Below, in pieces: positions 28,389-37,713 of a stretch of DNA of 64,000 nucleotides. Both the position numbers and the translations under genes were made by a program. The stretch's first letter is position 1, and each line of letters opens with the position of its first letter. The notes under the pieces are model-generated. The model was given only the letters and a program-made list of their open reading frames with translations. It was not told the DNA's origin and made no database searches. The stretch is taken from the NCBI RefSeq assembly GCF_001422485.1, contig NZ_LMNF01000001.1, positions 1,773,402 through 1,837,401 of the forward strand, in the 5' to 3' direction. This stretch comes from Agreia sp. Leaf283. GTDB lineage: Bacteria; Actinomycetota; Actinomycetes; Actinomycetales; Microbacteriaceae.

Positions 28389-29992
28389 GCGGTCCAATCC
28401 ACGATCCGAACCTCTACACCCACCGCGATGTCGTGCGCATCGAACGGGCACTGATCTCGGTGAGCGACAAGACCGGGCTCCTCGAGCTCGCCGCGGCGCT
28501 CGCCGAAGCGGGAGTCGAGATCGTGTCGACCGGTTCGACAGCCCAGACCATCGCCGACGCGGGCTATGCCGTCACCGAGGTGAGCCAGGTCACGGGGTTC
28601 CCCGAGTCGCTCGACGGCCGCGTCAAGACCCTGCACCCCGCCGTGCACGCGGGAATCCTCGCCGATCTCCGGCTCGAGTCGCACAGGGCGCAGCTCGACG
28701 AGCTCGGCATCCGGCCCTTCCAGCTGGTCGTGGTCAACCTCTACCCGTTCCGCGAGACGGTCGCGTCGGGTGCCGAGGGCTCCGCTGTGATCGAGCAGAT
28801 CGACATCGGCGGCCCCGCCCTGGTGCGTGCCTCGGCCAAGAACCACGCCAACGTCGCTATCGCCGTATCGCCCTCGAGCTATGCCGAGATCATCGCGTCG
28901 CTGCCCGAGGGCACCTCGCTAGGCGCACGCCGGGCCCTTGCCGCCTCGGCGTTCGCCCACACGGCCGCCTACGACACGGCCGTGGCCGCGTGGTTCGCCG
29001 ACACGGCAACGGATGGCGAGGCCTCCGAGACGGCGGGCTTCGGCGACGCCCTCACGATCGAGGGCACGCTGTCGGCGACCCTCCGCTACGGCGAGAACTC
29101 GCACCAGCCGGCGGCGCTCTACGTGCGCGAGAACGGCCGCGGCATCGCCCAGGCCGAACAGCTGCACGGCAAGGACATGTCGTACAACAACTACGTCGAC
29201 GCCGATGCCGCCGTGCGCGCCGCGTTCGACTTCGACGAGCCCGCCGTGGCCATCATCAAGCACGCCAACCCCTGCGGCATCGCCGTCGCCCAGCCGTCCG
29301 ACGCCGACGCCATCGCGGGTGCGCACGCCAGGGCGCACGCCTGCGACCCCGTCTCGGCCTTCGGCGGCGTCATCGCCTCCAACCGAACGGTCACGCGTGC
29401 GATGGCCGAGGGTGTCGCCGAGGTCTTCACCGAGGTGCTCGTGGCCCCGGACTTCGAGCCCGAGGCCCTCGAGATCCTGCAGATCAAGAAGAACCTGCGG
29501 CTGCTCAAGCTGCCCGCGGGGTTCCAGCGCGACGAGACCGAGGTCCGACAGGTGAGCGGCGGATTCCTCGCCCAGAAGCCCGACGGTTTCGTCGGCTTCA
29601 GCTCGGTGAAGTGGCAGCGGGTCGCCGGCAAGCACGTCGACGACGCCACCCTGGCCGACCTCGAGTTCGCGTGGAAGGCGTGCCGGGCGGTCAAGTCCAA
29701 CGCCATCCTGCTCGCCTCGGGCGGTGCCTCCGTCGGCGTCGGAATGGGCCAGGTCAACCGGGTCGACTCGTGCCACCTCGCCGTCACCCGGGCGGGAGAC
29801 CGCGCCGCGGGGTCGGTCGCCGCATCCGATGCGTTCTTCCCGTTCGCAGACGGGCTCCAGGTTCTGATCGACGCCGGCGTGACCGCCGTCGTGCAGCCGG
29901 GTGGTTCGGTTCGCGACGCCGAGGTGATCGAGGCCGCGCAGGCGGCCGGCGTCACCATGTACTTCACAGGCGAACGTCACTTCTTCCACTAG
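28385..29992 (+). CDS. purH: Bifunctional AICAR formyltransferase/IMP cyclohydrolase
   Basis: PurH does the last two steps to IMP. The N-terminal cyclohydrolase (about 1-200) has [28 protein letters not shown] and [15 protein letters not shown]; the AICAR transformylase follows with [13 protein letters not shown], the catalytic region [37 protein letters not shown] and the ending [11 protein letters not shown]. The length of 535 residues is normal. It starts within the purN stop (ATGA). Its own stop overlaps an AGGAG that serves the next gene. Confidence 0.96.
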   Translation: MSGPIHDPNLYTHRDVVRIERALISVSDKTGLLELAAALAEAGVEIVSTGSTAQTIADAGYAVTEVSQVTGFPESLDGRVKTLHPAVHAGILADLRLESHRAQLDELGIRPFQLVVVNLYPFRETVASGAEGSAVIEQIDIGGPALVRASAKNHANVAIAVSPSSYAEIIASLPEGTSLGARRALAASAFAHTAAYDTAVAAWFADTATDGEASETAGFGDALTIEGTLSATLRYGENSHQPAALYVRENGRGIAQAEQLHGKDMSYNNYVDADAAVRAAFDFDEPAVAIIKHANPCGIAVAQPSDADAIAGAHARAHACDPVSAFGGVIASNRTVTRAMAEGVAEVFTEVLVAPDFEPEALEILQIKKNLRLLKLPAGFQRDETEVRQVSGGFLAQKPDGFVGFSSVKWQRVAGKHVDDATLADLEFAWKACRAVKSNAILLASGGASVGVGMGQVNRVDSCHLAVTRAGDRAAGSVAASDAFFPFADGLQVLIDAGVTAVVQPGGSVRDAEVIEAAQAAGVTMYFTGERHFFH

Positions 29993-30003
29993 GAGTACCC
30001 GTC

Positions 30004-31245
30004 GTGCGTACAGAAACCGGGGCTAGGGTCGCACCCATGCACTTCCTCCGCCCGAGACCCCTGATCGCCTCGGCGGTCGCGGCCCTGCTGGTGGCGGCGA
30101 TCACCCACCTGGCGACGATGCTCTCGTTCTTCGTCGGCAACGATCCGCAGTCGATCGTGCTGCTCCAGATCAACAACTTCTTCGTGCCGTCGACACTCGT
30201 GCTGCTCGTCCTGGTGTTCGTCTTCTCCCTCGCCACCAGGGTCACGCGCTGGTACACGGCGGCCATCGCGGGTCTCGTGTCCGGTGCGATCGCGGCCGTC
30301 GTGGGCACGGGCATCCAGACGCTCGTGCAGGGCAACGCCCTCGACGGCCCGGTGATCGCCTACGTTCTCAGCACCCTGGGAAACATCAACCTGATCTTTG
30401 TCCTCACAGCGACCGTCGCCACCGCGACGCTGGGCCGCCGTGTCTACGGTGCCCTGAGCCACTCGGAGGCGCCCCCACGGAACGTGGCCGGCACCGTGCT
30501 CGTGCGTCGGCCGTCCGACAACCTCGCCGACGGAATCGTCACCCATCTCGAGCGCACAGAGGTCGACTCCGACCTCGCGGACACGCAGTGGGAGTCGTAC
30601 GTCGCCGCGCTGATCGGGGCGGGCTGGAAGCCGGTCGAGGTCGAGCGCGCGACCGATCTGGCCGACTCCGTCTTCGTCGAGGATTCCGTCGTGATGTTCG
30701 GGCGCCTCGCCGTGCTCGCGAGTCCGGCGGCGCCGACCCGGGTCGCCGAGATCGACGAGGTCGAGAAGAGCGTTCGATCGCTCGGTCTCGACGTGACCCG
30801 CATCGTGCAGCCCGGCACCCTCGACGGCGGCGACGTCCTGAAGATCGAGAAGCGCGTCTATGTGGGCCGCGGCGGCCGCACGAACGCGGAGGGCATCCGG
30901 CAGCTGCGGCATATCCTGAGCCCGCTCGGCTACACCGTGATCGCCGTTCCGATCTCGAAGGTGCTGCACCTGAAGAGCGCGGTCACGGCCCTGCCCGACG
31001 GCACGGTCATCGGATATCCGCCGGTGGTCGACGATCCCAAGATCTTCGACCGCTTCCTCGCCGTGCCCGAGGAGGCCGGCGCGCACGTCGTCATTCTCGC
31101 CGACGACACGGTGCTGATGTCGTCGGCGGCACCGGAGTCGGCGCAGCTCATCGAGAGCCTGGGCTACCGGGTGATCGCCGTCGACATCTCGGAGTTCGAG
31201 AAGCTCGAGGCCTGCGTCACGTGCCTCTCGGTGCGGGTGCGCTGA
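30004..31245 (+). CDS. Dimethylargininase (DDAH) domain fused behind a four-helix membrane domain
   Basis: The C-terminal half (about 160-413) is an arginine-deiminase-superfamily hydrolase of the DDAH type: RRPSDNLADGIVTHLERTEVD, GTLDGGDVLKIEKRVYVG, the catalytic His segment HLKSAVTALPDG and the nucleophile segment EACVTCLSV near the C-terminus (Cys407). DDAH enzymes convert methylated arginine to citrulline plus methylamine. Ahead of it, four hydrophobic helices occupy about residues 20-145, a part absent from stand-alone DDAH. I start at GTG 30004 (AGGAG eight bases upstream, overlapping the purH stop); ATG 30037 is a plausible shorter start. Catalytic identity is firm at family level, but the true substrate and the reason for membrane anchoring are not known. 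Confidence 0.85.
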   Translation: MRTETGARVAPMHFLRPRPLIASAVAALLVAAITHLATMLSFFVGNDPQSIVLLQINNFFVPSTLVLLVLVFVFSLATRVTRWYTAAIAGLVSGAIAAVVGTGIQTLVQGNALDGPVIAYVLSTLGNINLIFVLTATVATATLGRRVYGALSHSEAPPRNVAGTVLVRRPSDNLADGIVTHLERTEVDSDLADTQWESYVAALIGAGWKPVEVERATDLADSVFVEDSVVMFGRLAVLASPAAPTRVAEIDEVEKSVRSLGLDVTRIVQPGTLDGGDVLKIEKRVYVGRGGRTNAEGIRQLRHILSPLGYTVIAVPISKVLHLKSAVTALPDGTVIGYPPVVDDPKIFDRFLAVPEEAGAHVVILADDTVLMSSAAPESAQLIESLGYRVIAVDISEFEKLEACVTCLSVRVR

Positions 31246-31358
31246 CCGCCTGCGGCGCGGCGCCGACCTCGCGTTGCGTGTGGGCACGAGTCGGGAGTAG
31301 CCTATAAGGCTGCCCGGTTCCGGGTGGAACTCCCGCCTTCTGTTCTCGAGGTCTTTCC

Positions 31359-33161
31359 GTGTCAACGCCCGCGCCCCCGTCCACCCTCGCCTCCCTCGGG
31401 AGGCTGTACCGCTACGCGAAGCCGGCCATGCCGCGCATCTACGTGGCGATCGTGGCCTCCTTGCTGGCGAGTCTCGTGGCGCTGGCCATCCCGCAGGTGC
31501 TGCAGTGGCTCATCGACGGGCCGCTCACCGGCACCGACGTGTCGCTCGTGTGGTTCTCGGTCGGCCTCGTCCTGGCGCTCGGAGTCGCCGAGGCGGGGCT
31601 CATCGCGCTGCGCCGCTGGCTCGTGCTGACTCCCGGAACGCACGTCGAGGCGCACATGCGCAACAGCCTGTACCGGCAGCTGCAGCGCCTGCCTGTCGCG
31701 TTCCACGACCGGTGGCCGAGCGGCCAGCTGCTGTCGCGCGCCATCGGCGACCTCAACCTGATCCGACGCTGGATGGCGTTCGGCTTCGTGATCCTCATCG
31801 TGAACACGCTGACGCTCGTGGTCGGATTCATCATCCTGGTCTCGCTCAACTGGATCCTGGGCTCGATCTTCGTCGTCGCCTCCATTCCGGTGCTCATCTA
31901 CGGCTACGCATTCGAGAAGCGCTACTCCAGGGCAGCCCGCCGCGGCCAGGACCAGCAGGGCGACCTGGCCACGGCCGTCGAGGAGAGCGTCCACGGCATC
32001 CGCGTATTGAAGGCGTTCGGTCGCGGTTCGCACGCGCTCAAGCGCTTCGAGACGCAGGCCGAGCAGCTGCAGGGCACCGAGCTGGAGAAGGCGCGTGCTG
32101 TGGCCGGCATCTGGCTCTGGCTCCTCCTCGTGCCCGACGTCGCCTTCGCCGTCGCGCTCGTGGTCGGGGTCTGGCTGGCGCAGTCCGGCCAGTCGAGTGT
32201 GGGGGAGCTGGTGGCGTTCTTCGCCACCGGCACGGTGCTGCTGTTCCCGATCCAGTCGATGGGCTACTTCCTCGCCATGACGATCGACGCCAAGACAGCG
32301 ACAAACAGGTTCTTCGAGGTCATGGACGAGGTCAACACCATCGTCGACCCGGCGAACCCGAAGACCATCGCCCGGCCCCGGGGCAGGCTCGTCTTCTCCG
32401 ACGCGCACTTCCGCTACCAGGATTCGCCCGAGCGGTTCCCCGACCTGCTCGACGGCATCGACCTCGTGATCGAGCCGGGCGAGACCATGGCGCTCGTGGG
32501 CCTCACGGGCTCCGGCAAGACCACGCTGACCGCTCTCCCGACGCGCCTCTACGACGTGACCGGCGGCTCCGTCTCGCTCGACGGCGTCGATGTGCGCGAC
32601 CTCGCCCTCGACGAGCTCCGCACGCACATCGCGATGGCCTTCGAAGACGCCACCCTGTTCTCGGCGACGGTCCGCGAGAACGTGCTGCTGGGCCGACCGG
32701 ATGCGACGGAGGCCGAGCTCGCCGAGGCGCTCGACGTGGCACAGGCGCAGTTCGTCCACGACCTCCCGAACGGACTCGACACCCGCGTGGGCGAAGAGGG
32801 GCTGAGCCTGTCGGGAGGGCAGCGACAGCGTCTGGCGCTCGCTCGCGCCGTCGCGGCCCGCCCGTCGGTGCTGGTGCTCGACGACCCCCTGTCCGCCCTC
32901 GACGTGACGACCGAGCAGCTGGTCGAGGCGGCGCTTCGACGCGTGCTCGCGTCGACCACGGCGCTCATCGTGGCGCACCGCCCCTCGACCGTGTCGCTCG
33001 CCGATCGCGTGGCGCTGATGCAAGACGGCAGGATCACCGCGGTGGGCACGCACAGCGAGCTCATCGCGAACAACGAGCACTACCGTTTCGTGATCTCCAG
33101 CCTCGACGACCAGACGTCGAGCCCATCCCCCGTACCCGCCGCAAGGGAGAGCCCCTCATGA
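31359..33161 (+). CDS. Heterodimeric ABC exporter half with degenerate ATPase site
   Basis: This 600-residue protein has six transmembrane helices (about 30-310) and an ATPase domain with Walker [10 protein letters not shown] and a canonical [15 protein letters not shown] signature. Walker B reads [12 protein letters not shown], so the catalytic Glu is replaced by Asp. The next gene has the complementary pattern, as in heterodimeric exporters of the BmrCD or TM287/288 type where only one of two ATP sites is hydrolytic. The GTG start is the first good initiator after the DDAH gene. Its stop overlaps the next start (ATGA). Substrate unknown; peptides or drugs are typical. Confidence 0.9.
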   Translation: MSTPAPPSTLASLGRLYRYAKPAMPRIYVAIVASLLASLVALAIPQVLQWLIDGPLTGTDVSLVWFSVGLVLALGVAEAGLIALRRWLVLTPGTHVEAHMRNSLYRQLQRLPVAFHDRWPSGQLLSRAIGDLNLIRRWMAFGFVILIVNTLTLVVGFIILVSLNWILGSIFVVASIPVLIYGYAFEKRYSRAARRGQDQQGDLATAVEESVHGIRVLKAFGRGSHALKRFETQAEQLQGTELEKARAVAGIWLWLLLVPDVAFAVALVVGVWLAQSGQSSVGELVAFFATGTVLLFPIQSMGYFLAMTIDAKTATNRFFEVMDEVNTIVDPANPKTIARPRGRLVFSDAHFRYQDSPERFPDLLDGIDLVIEPGETMALVGLTGSGKTTLTALPTRLYDVTGGSVSLDGVDVRDLALDELRTHIAMAFEDATLFSATVRENVLLGRPDATEAELAEALDVAQAQFVHDLPNGLDTRVGEEGLSLSGGQRQRLALARAVAARPSVLVLDDPLSALDVTTEQLVEAALRRVLASTTALIVAHRPSTVSLADRVALMQDGRITAVGTHSELIANNEHYRFVISSLDDQTSSPSPVPAARESPS

Positions 33162-34975
33162 GCAGCCAGTCCAGCGTCACCGGTACGAGTGGCGAAGAGC
33201 GCGACGACTTCTCACGCGCCGAGAGCCGTCAGATCCGCGCCCGCAGCATGCGCCTTCTGGGGTCGCTGCTCGCGCCGCTGAAGGCGCGCCTCGTCGTCGG
33301 CATCGTCGTGATCGTCGTGTCGACGGCCGCCCAGGTGGCGGGCCCGGCCCTGATCGCCTTCGGCATCGACCGGGGCCTGCCCGCGCTGATGCAGAACGAC
33401 TGGATGCCGCTGGCTCTCGCGGGTGGCGCGTACCTGGCGACGGGCATCGTGGGTGCGGCCCTGGTCGCCTGGTTCACGGTTCTCTCCGCACGCATCAGCC
33501 AGGCCGTGCTCCTCGACCTGCGTCGTCGCGTGTTCCTCCAGACGCAGCGACTCAGCCTGGAATTCCACGAGAGCTACACCTCGGGGCGCATCATCTCGCG
33601 CCAGACGAGCGACCTCGATTCGATCCGTGAGCTGCTCGACTCGGGTATCAACAACCTCGTGCAGGGCGTGCTGTACATGGTCTTCGTCGGAGTGGCGCTG
33701 CTGCTCGTCGACCCGCTGAGCGCGGCCGTGCTGGTCGTCTCACTGATTCCGCTCGCCATCCTCACGAGATGGTTCCAACTGCGCTCGCAGCGTGTGTTCC
33801 GGCAGACGCGAACGGCCTCGGCGAACGTAATCGTCAAGTTCGTCGAGACCATGACCGGCATCCGCGCGGTGAAGGCGTTCCGCACCGAGAAGCGGAACGA
33901 GGGCGACTTCGGCGACCTCGTCGAGGACTACCGTCGCGTGAACGCGCGGGTCATCAGCCTCTTCGGCATCTACAACCCCGGGCTCGTGCTCATCGGCAAC
34001 GTGACCGTCGCGGTCGTGCTGCTCGTGGGCGGTCTGCGTGTGTTCGACGGACAGCTCGCCGTCGGCGCGCTCCTGGCGGTGGTTCTCTACACGCGTCGAT
34101 TCTTCGACCCGATGGAGGACATGGCCATGTTCTACAACTCCTACCAGTCCGCGGCCGCCGCCCTCGAGAAGATCTCCGGTGTGCTCGAGGAGCGTCCGAG
34201 CGTTCCCGATCCGACGCGTCCGATCGACCTGTGGACCTCGAAGGGGCACGTGCGCTTCTCCGATGTGGAATTCGCCTACTCCGGCGACCGGGTCATCCTT
34301 CCGACGTTCGACCTCGACATTCCCGCCGGCCAGACCATCGCGCTGGTGGGGTCGACGGGCGCCGGAAAGTCGACCCTCGCGAAGCTGGTCTCGCGCTTCT
34401 ACGACCCCTCCACCGGCGAGGTGTCCCTCGACGGTGTCGACCTGCGGGCCCTGCACCCGAAAGACCTGCGCAGGGCCATCGTGATGGTCACGCAGGAGGC
34501 CTACCTGTTCTCTGGCACGGTCGCCGACAACATCGCTATCGGCAAGCCCGAGGCGACGTTCGACGAGATCAGGGCCGCGGCGCGAGCCGTCGGGGCCGAC
34601 GCGTTCATCCAGGGCCTGCCCAATGGCTATGAAACCGATGTGAACAAGCGGGGAGGGCGTGTCTCGGCCGGTCAGCGGCAGCTGATCTCGTTCGCGCGGG
34701 CGTTCCTGGCAGACCCTGCGGTGCTCATTCTCGACGAAGCCACGGCGTCGCTCGACATACCGAGCGAGCGGCTCGTGCAGGACGCGCTGCAGACCCTGCT
34801 CGCCGACCGCACCGCGATCATCATCGCGCACAGGCTGTCGACGGTCGCGATCGCCGACAGGGTGCTCGTGATGGAGCACGGCCGTATCGTCGAGGACGGC
34901 ACGCCTGTGGAGCTCATCGCGGGAACGGGTCGTTTCGCGACCCTGCACGCGTCGTGGCGGGATTCGCTCGCCTGA
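33158..34975 (+). CDS. Heterodimeric ABC exporter half with catalytic Glu and altered signature
   Basis: The 605-residue partner has a hydrophilic N-terminal 40 residues, six transmembrane helices, and an ATPase with Walker [10 protein letters not shown] and Walker [13 protein letters not shown] keeping the catalytic Glu. Its signature is [15 protein letters not shown], which differs from LSGGQ. Combined with the first half, the hydrolytic site would use this Walker A/B with the intact signature of the partner, and the degenerate site would use the opposite pair. The gene starts inside the stop of its partner. Confidence 0.9.
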   Translation: MSSQSSVTGTSGEERDDFSRAESRQIRARSMRLLGSLLAPLKARLVVGIVVIVVSTAAQVAGPALIAFGIDRGLPALMQNDWMPLALAGGAYLATGIVGAALVAWFTVLSARISQAVLLDLRRRVFLQTQRLSLEFHESYTSGRIISRQTSDLDSIRELLDSGINNLVQGVLYMVFVGVALLLVDPLSAAVLVVSLIPLAILTRWFQLRSQRVFRQTRTASANVIVKFVETMTGIRAVKAFRTEKRNEGDFGDLVEDYRRVNARVISLFGIYNPGLVLIGNVTVAVVLLVGGLRVFDGQLAVGALLAVVLYTRRFFDPMEDMAMFYNSYQSAAAALEKISGVLEERPSVPDPTRPIDLWTSKGHVRFSDVEFAYSGDRVILPTFDLDIPAGQTIALVGSTGAGKSTLAKLVSRFYDPSTGEVSLDGVDLRALHPKDLRRAIVMVTQEAYLFSGTVADNIAIGKPEATFDEIRAAARAVGADAFIQGLPNGYETDVNKRGGRVSAGQRQLISFARAFLADPAVLILDEATASLDIPSERLVQDALQTLLADRTAIIIAHRLSTVAIADRVLVMEHGRIVEDGTPVELIAGTGRFATLHASWRDSLA

Positions 34976-34987
34976 TCGGGTGAGGGC

Positions 34988-35392
34988 TTACGGAGTCCAG
35001 GCGTAGATCGTCTGCCCGACGACGTAGACGTGCCACGTGCCCGAGCAGGTGATCGCTGCGTCCGTGGGGATGGACTCCACCCACCACGTGTCGTCGAGGG
35101 CCGGGCTGCTGGCGCTGGCGCACGCCTCGCCGATCGGCGCGGCGAGCGGAGCGGGGATGCTGTAGCCGAGGATCTTGGTGTCGTCGGCCGTGTCGGTCTT
35201 GATGCGGATCGTGGTGGCATCGGCCTGCACGAAGTCGGGCAGGGCGACGGTGCTCTTCGCCCCGGCCGCTTCGGGCTGGGTGGCGTAGATCGCACTCTCG
35301 ATGGGCGGGTTGATCGCGTTCGCCAGGGTGCATCCGGAGAGGAGGGCGGTCATGGCGAGGATGGGGGCGGCAACAAGCAGGCGACGCTTCAC
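34988..35392 (-). CDS. Small putative lipoprotein
   Basis: The 134-residue protein has a lipoprotein signal: KRRLLVAAPILAMTALLSGC, with the lipobox LLSGC placing the lipidated Cys at residue 21. The mature part contains two Cys (in GEACAS and ITCSG) that may pair, and ends HVYVVGQTIYAWTP. I recognise no family. It is last in a minus-strand run after the GNAT and alkyltransferase-like genes, and convergent with the ABC exporter. Confidence 0.8.
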   Translation of the reverse strand: MKRRLLVAAPILAMTALLSGCTLANAINPPIESAIYATQPEAAGAKSTVALPDFVQADATTIRIKTDTADDTKILGYSIPAPLAAPIGEACASASSPALDDTWWVESIPTDAAITCSGTWHVYVVGQTIYAWTP

Positions 35393-35412
35393 TGCTGCTC
35401 CTTTTCATTGGC

Positions 35413-35760
35413 TTACTGGGCTGTGTTCGGGGGTTCCGTTGGAATCCACCGTGCTACAGCGTAGTCGACGCGGTACCCCGAGCCTGTCGACGTGCGCACG
35501 AGCGGTGTGCCCTCGGCGACATAGTGTTCATGAGCCCGGGCCTCGTTTCCCGTCGGCGGATGTCCGCCGGCCCGCAGTACGCGCCACCAGGGGTGACCGG
35601 ATCCGGACTGCCGCATCACCGTGCCGACAGCCCGGGAGGCCCGAGATCCGAGCATGGCGGCGACATCGCCATAGCTGAGCACCCTGCCCGGAGGTATCGA
35701 GTCGACGAGATCGAGCACGTCGAGGGCGAACTCGTGGCCCGAGGAGGGCGACCCTGCCAT
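35413..35760 (-). CDS. Alkyltransferase-like (ATL) protein, MGMT fold without active cysteine
   Basis: The 115-residue protein has the DNA-binding fold of O6-alkylguanine alkyltransferases: DLVDSIPPGRVLSYGDVAAMLG and the arginine-finger helix region SRAVGTVMRQSG. The active-site PCHR is replaced by PWWR, so it cannot accept alkyl groups. ATL proteins bind O6-alkylguanine lesions and hand them to nucleotide excision repair. It begins 10 bases after the upstream GNAT gene. Confidence 0.9.
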   Translation of the reverse strand: MAGSPSSGHEFALDVLDLVDSIPPGRVLSYGDVAAMLGSRASRAVGTVMRQSGSGHPWWRVLRAGGHPPTGNEARAHEHYVAEGTPLVRTSTGSGYRVDYAVARWIPTEPPNTAQ

Positions 35761-35770
35761 CGAGGACGGC

Positions 35771-36223
35771 TCAGAGAGAGAGGGCGGCGATGGTCTCGCC
35801 GTACTGGGTCTCTCCGATGCTCGAGAAGCCCAGACGATAGAAGAACGCCTCCGGGCCGTCTTCGCCCGGTTCGAACATGACGGTGATGCGGTCGTAGCCG
35901 CGCGAGCGGGCCTCGTCGGCCAGAGACAGCACGGCGAAGCGTCCGACGCCCCTGCCCTGAGCGGTGGCGGCCACGTTGATGCTCCAGATGCAGCCCTTGA
36001 ACTCCTCGTGATCGCTCTCGGGATCGAAGTTGCCCTGGATGAACCCGACCACCTCGTCGTCGTCGAGAACCACGCGGGGCCATGCCGTGACCGGGTTGAC
36101 GTAGGCCTCGGCGATGGAGTGGGAGACGGGAGCCACGTACTGCTCCTGGCCCGGCTTGAGCGTGAGCGAGTTCGCCGCCACGATGTTGCTCGCCGACAGC
36201 TCGACCAGTCTCAGTTCACCCAT
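35771..36223 (-). CDS. GNAT family N-acetyltransferase
   Basis: The 150-residue protein has a GNAT core with the acetyl-CoA site WSINVAATAQGRGVGRFAVLSLADEA (about residues 80-105) and the C-terminal EAFFYRLGFSSIGE. The N-terminal VAPVSHSIAEAYVNP resembles spermine/spermidine acetyltransferases of the BltD kind, so a polyamine-like acceptor is possible but unproven. It is divergent from icd across a 133-base gap that holds a long palindrome. Confidence 0.85.
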   Translation of the reverse strand: MGELRLVELSASNIVAANSLTLKPGQEQYVAPVSHSIAEAYVNPVTAWPRVVLDDDEVVGFIQGNFDPESDHEEFKGCIWSINVAATAQGRGVGRFAVLSLADEARSRGYDRITVMFEPGEDGPEAFFYRLGFSSIGETQYGETIAALSL

Positions 36224-36279
36224 GGGCCAAGGCTAGCCCGCCGCGCTCGCCCCCGCCACTTTCATCTCCATGATGAGAT

Positions 36280-36303
36280 ATATATCTCGACGTCGAGATA
36301 TAT
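36280..36303. promoter_or_regulatory. Perfect 24-bp palindrome upstream of icd, candidate operator
   Basis: The half-site ATATATCTCGAC (36280-36291) is followed without a spacer by its exact reverse complement. It lies 53 bases before the icd TTG and in the divergent gap with the GNAT gene. The size and symmetry suit a dimeric repressor; which protein binds is unknown. Confidence 0.65.
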
Positions 36304-36356
36304 TGGTGAGCGGCTAAGCTGATGAACAGTCCGTCAAACACGCGAAGGAGTGGCCG

Positions 36357-37571
36357 TTGTCCAAGATCAAGGTTGAAGGAACCGTCGTCGAACTCGACGG
36401 AGACGAGATGACACGAATCATCTGGCAGGCGATCAAGGACACCCTGATCCACCCCTACCTCGACATCGATCTCGAGTATTACGACCTCGGCATCGAGAAT
36501 CGCGACGCGACCGACGACCAGGTCACGATCGACGCGGCCCACGCCATCCAGAAGCACGGCGTCGGCGTGAAGTGCGCCACGATCACGCCCGACGAGGCGC
36601 GCGTCGAAGAGTTCGGCCTCAAGAAGATGTGGAAGTCGCCGAACGGCACGATCCGCAACATCCTCGGCGGCGTCATCTTCCGCGAGCCCATCATCATCTC
36701 CAACATCCCCCGTCTGGTGCCCGGGTGGAACAAGCCGATCATCATCGGCCGCCACGCGTTCGGCGACCAGTACCGCGCGACCGACTTCGTCTTCAAGGGC
36801 AAGGGCAAGCTCACGGTCGAGTTCACGCCCGAAGACGGCTCCGAGCCGATGAAGTTCGAGGTCTACGACGCGCCCGACGACGGCATCGCCCAGGTGCAGT
36901 ACAACCAGGACGCGTCGATCCGCGACTTCGCGCGCTCGAGCCTCAACTACGGCCTGACGCGCAACTACCCGGTCTACCTCTCGACGAAGAACACGATCCT
37001 CAAGGCATACGACGGTCGCTTCAAAGACATCTTCGAAGAGATCTTCCAGGCCGAGTTCAAAGAGAAGTTCGACGCGGCCGGCCTCACCTACGAGCACCGC
37101 CTCATCGACGACATGGTCGCCTCGGCCATGAAGTGGGAGGGCGGCTACGTCTGGGCCTGCAAGAACTACGACGGAGACGTGCAGAGCGACACCGTGGCCC
37201 AGGGCTTCGGTTCGCTGGGTCTGATGACGAGCGTGCTGAGCGTTCCGGACGGCTCGGTCGTCGAGGCCGAGGCCGCGCACGGCACGGTCACCCGGCACTA
37301 CCGCATGCACCAGCAGGGCAAGCCCACGTCGACGAACCCCATCGCCTCGATCTACGCGTGGACCCGCGGGCTCTCGCACCGTGCCAAGCTCGACGACAAC
37401 CCCGCCCTGGCGCAGTTCGCCGAGACGCTCGAAGACGTCGTCATCAAGAGCGTCGAAGCGGGGCACATGACGAAGGACCTCGCGCTGCTGGTCGGCCCGG
37501 AGCAGAAGTGGGAGACCACGGAGGAGTTCCTCGACACGCTCGACAAGAACCTGGCCGCACGTCTGGCATAG
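36357..37571 (+). CDS. icd: NADP-dependent isocitrate dehydrogenase
   Basis: This 404-residue enzyme is the dimeric, eukaryote-like subfamily II type, not the large monomeric form found in several other actinobacteria. It has [38 protein letters not shown] for substrate binding, [13 protein letters not shown], the metal-binding segment [15 protein letters not shown] and the nucleotide site [17 protein letters not shown]. It oxidises isocitrate to 2-oxoglutarate with NADP. The start is TTG with AAGGAG upstream (36344-36349). A perfect palindrome precedes it and a strong terminator follows. Confidence 0.96.
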   Translation: MSKIKVEGTVVELDGDEMTRIIWQAIKDTLIHPYLDIDLEYYDLGIENRDATDDQVTIDAAHAIQKHGVGVKCATITPDEARVEEFGLKKMWKSPNGTIRNILGGVIFREPIIISNIPRLVPGWNKPIIIGRHAFGDQYRATDFVFKGKGKLTVEFTPEDGSEPMKFEVYDAPDDGIAQVQYNQDASIRDFARSSLNYGLTRNYPVYLSTKNTILKAYDGRFKDIFEEIFQAEFKEKFDAAGLTYEHRLIDDMVASAMKWEGGYVWACKNYDGDVQSDTVAQGFGSLGLMTSVLSVPDGSVVEAEAAHGTVTRHYRMHQQGKPTSTNPIASIYAWTRGLSHRAKLDDNPALAQFAETLEDVVIKSVEAGHMTKDLALLVGPEQKWETTEEFLDTLDKNLAARLA

Positions 37572-37588
37572 TCCCGACGTCGCGTCAG

Positions 37589-37629
37589 AACGGCGCCCCG
37601 CCTCCGAACCTCGGAGGCGGGGCGCCGTT
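37589..37629 (+). terminator. Strong hairpin terminator after icd
   Basis: A perfect 19-base arm (37589-37607, AACGGCGCCCCGCCTCCGA) pairs with 37611-37629 around the loop ACC, followed by TCTCATTGTT. Confidence 0.85.
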
Positions 37630-37686
37630 CTCATTGTTACGACCTCGTAAACATCGACGCCGGCGACCGGAAACGTCTTGTTCTTT

Positions 37687-37713
37687 GTTTGTTCGTAAGC
37701 TTTACTAACAAAC
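37687..37713. promoter_or_regulatory. ROK-type operator abutting the regulator start
   Basis: An imperfect 27-base inverted repeat reads GTTTGTTCGTAA, then GCT, then TTACTAACAAAC, with the outer GTTTGTT/AACAAAC arms nearly exact. It resembles NagC/Mlc-type ROK sites (AT-rich arms around a TTTAC/GTAAA core). It ends at the base before the ATG of the ROK gene, so binding would block transcription start and suggests a leaderless or very short leader mRNA. Confidence 0.7.
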
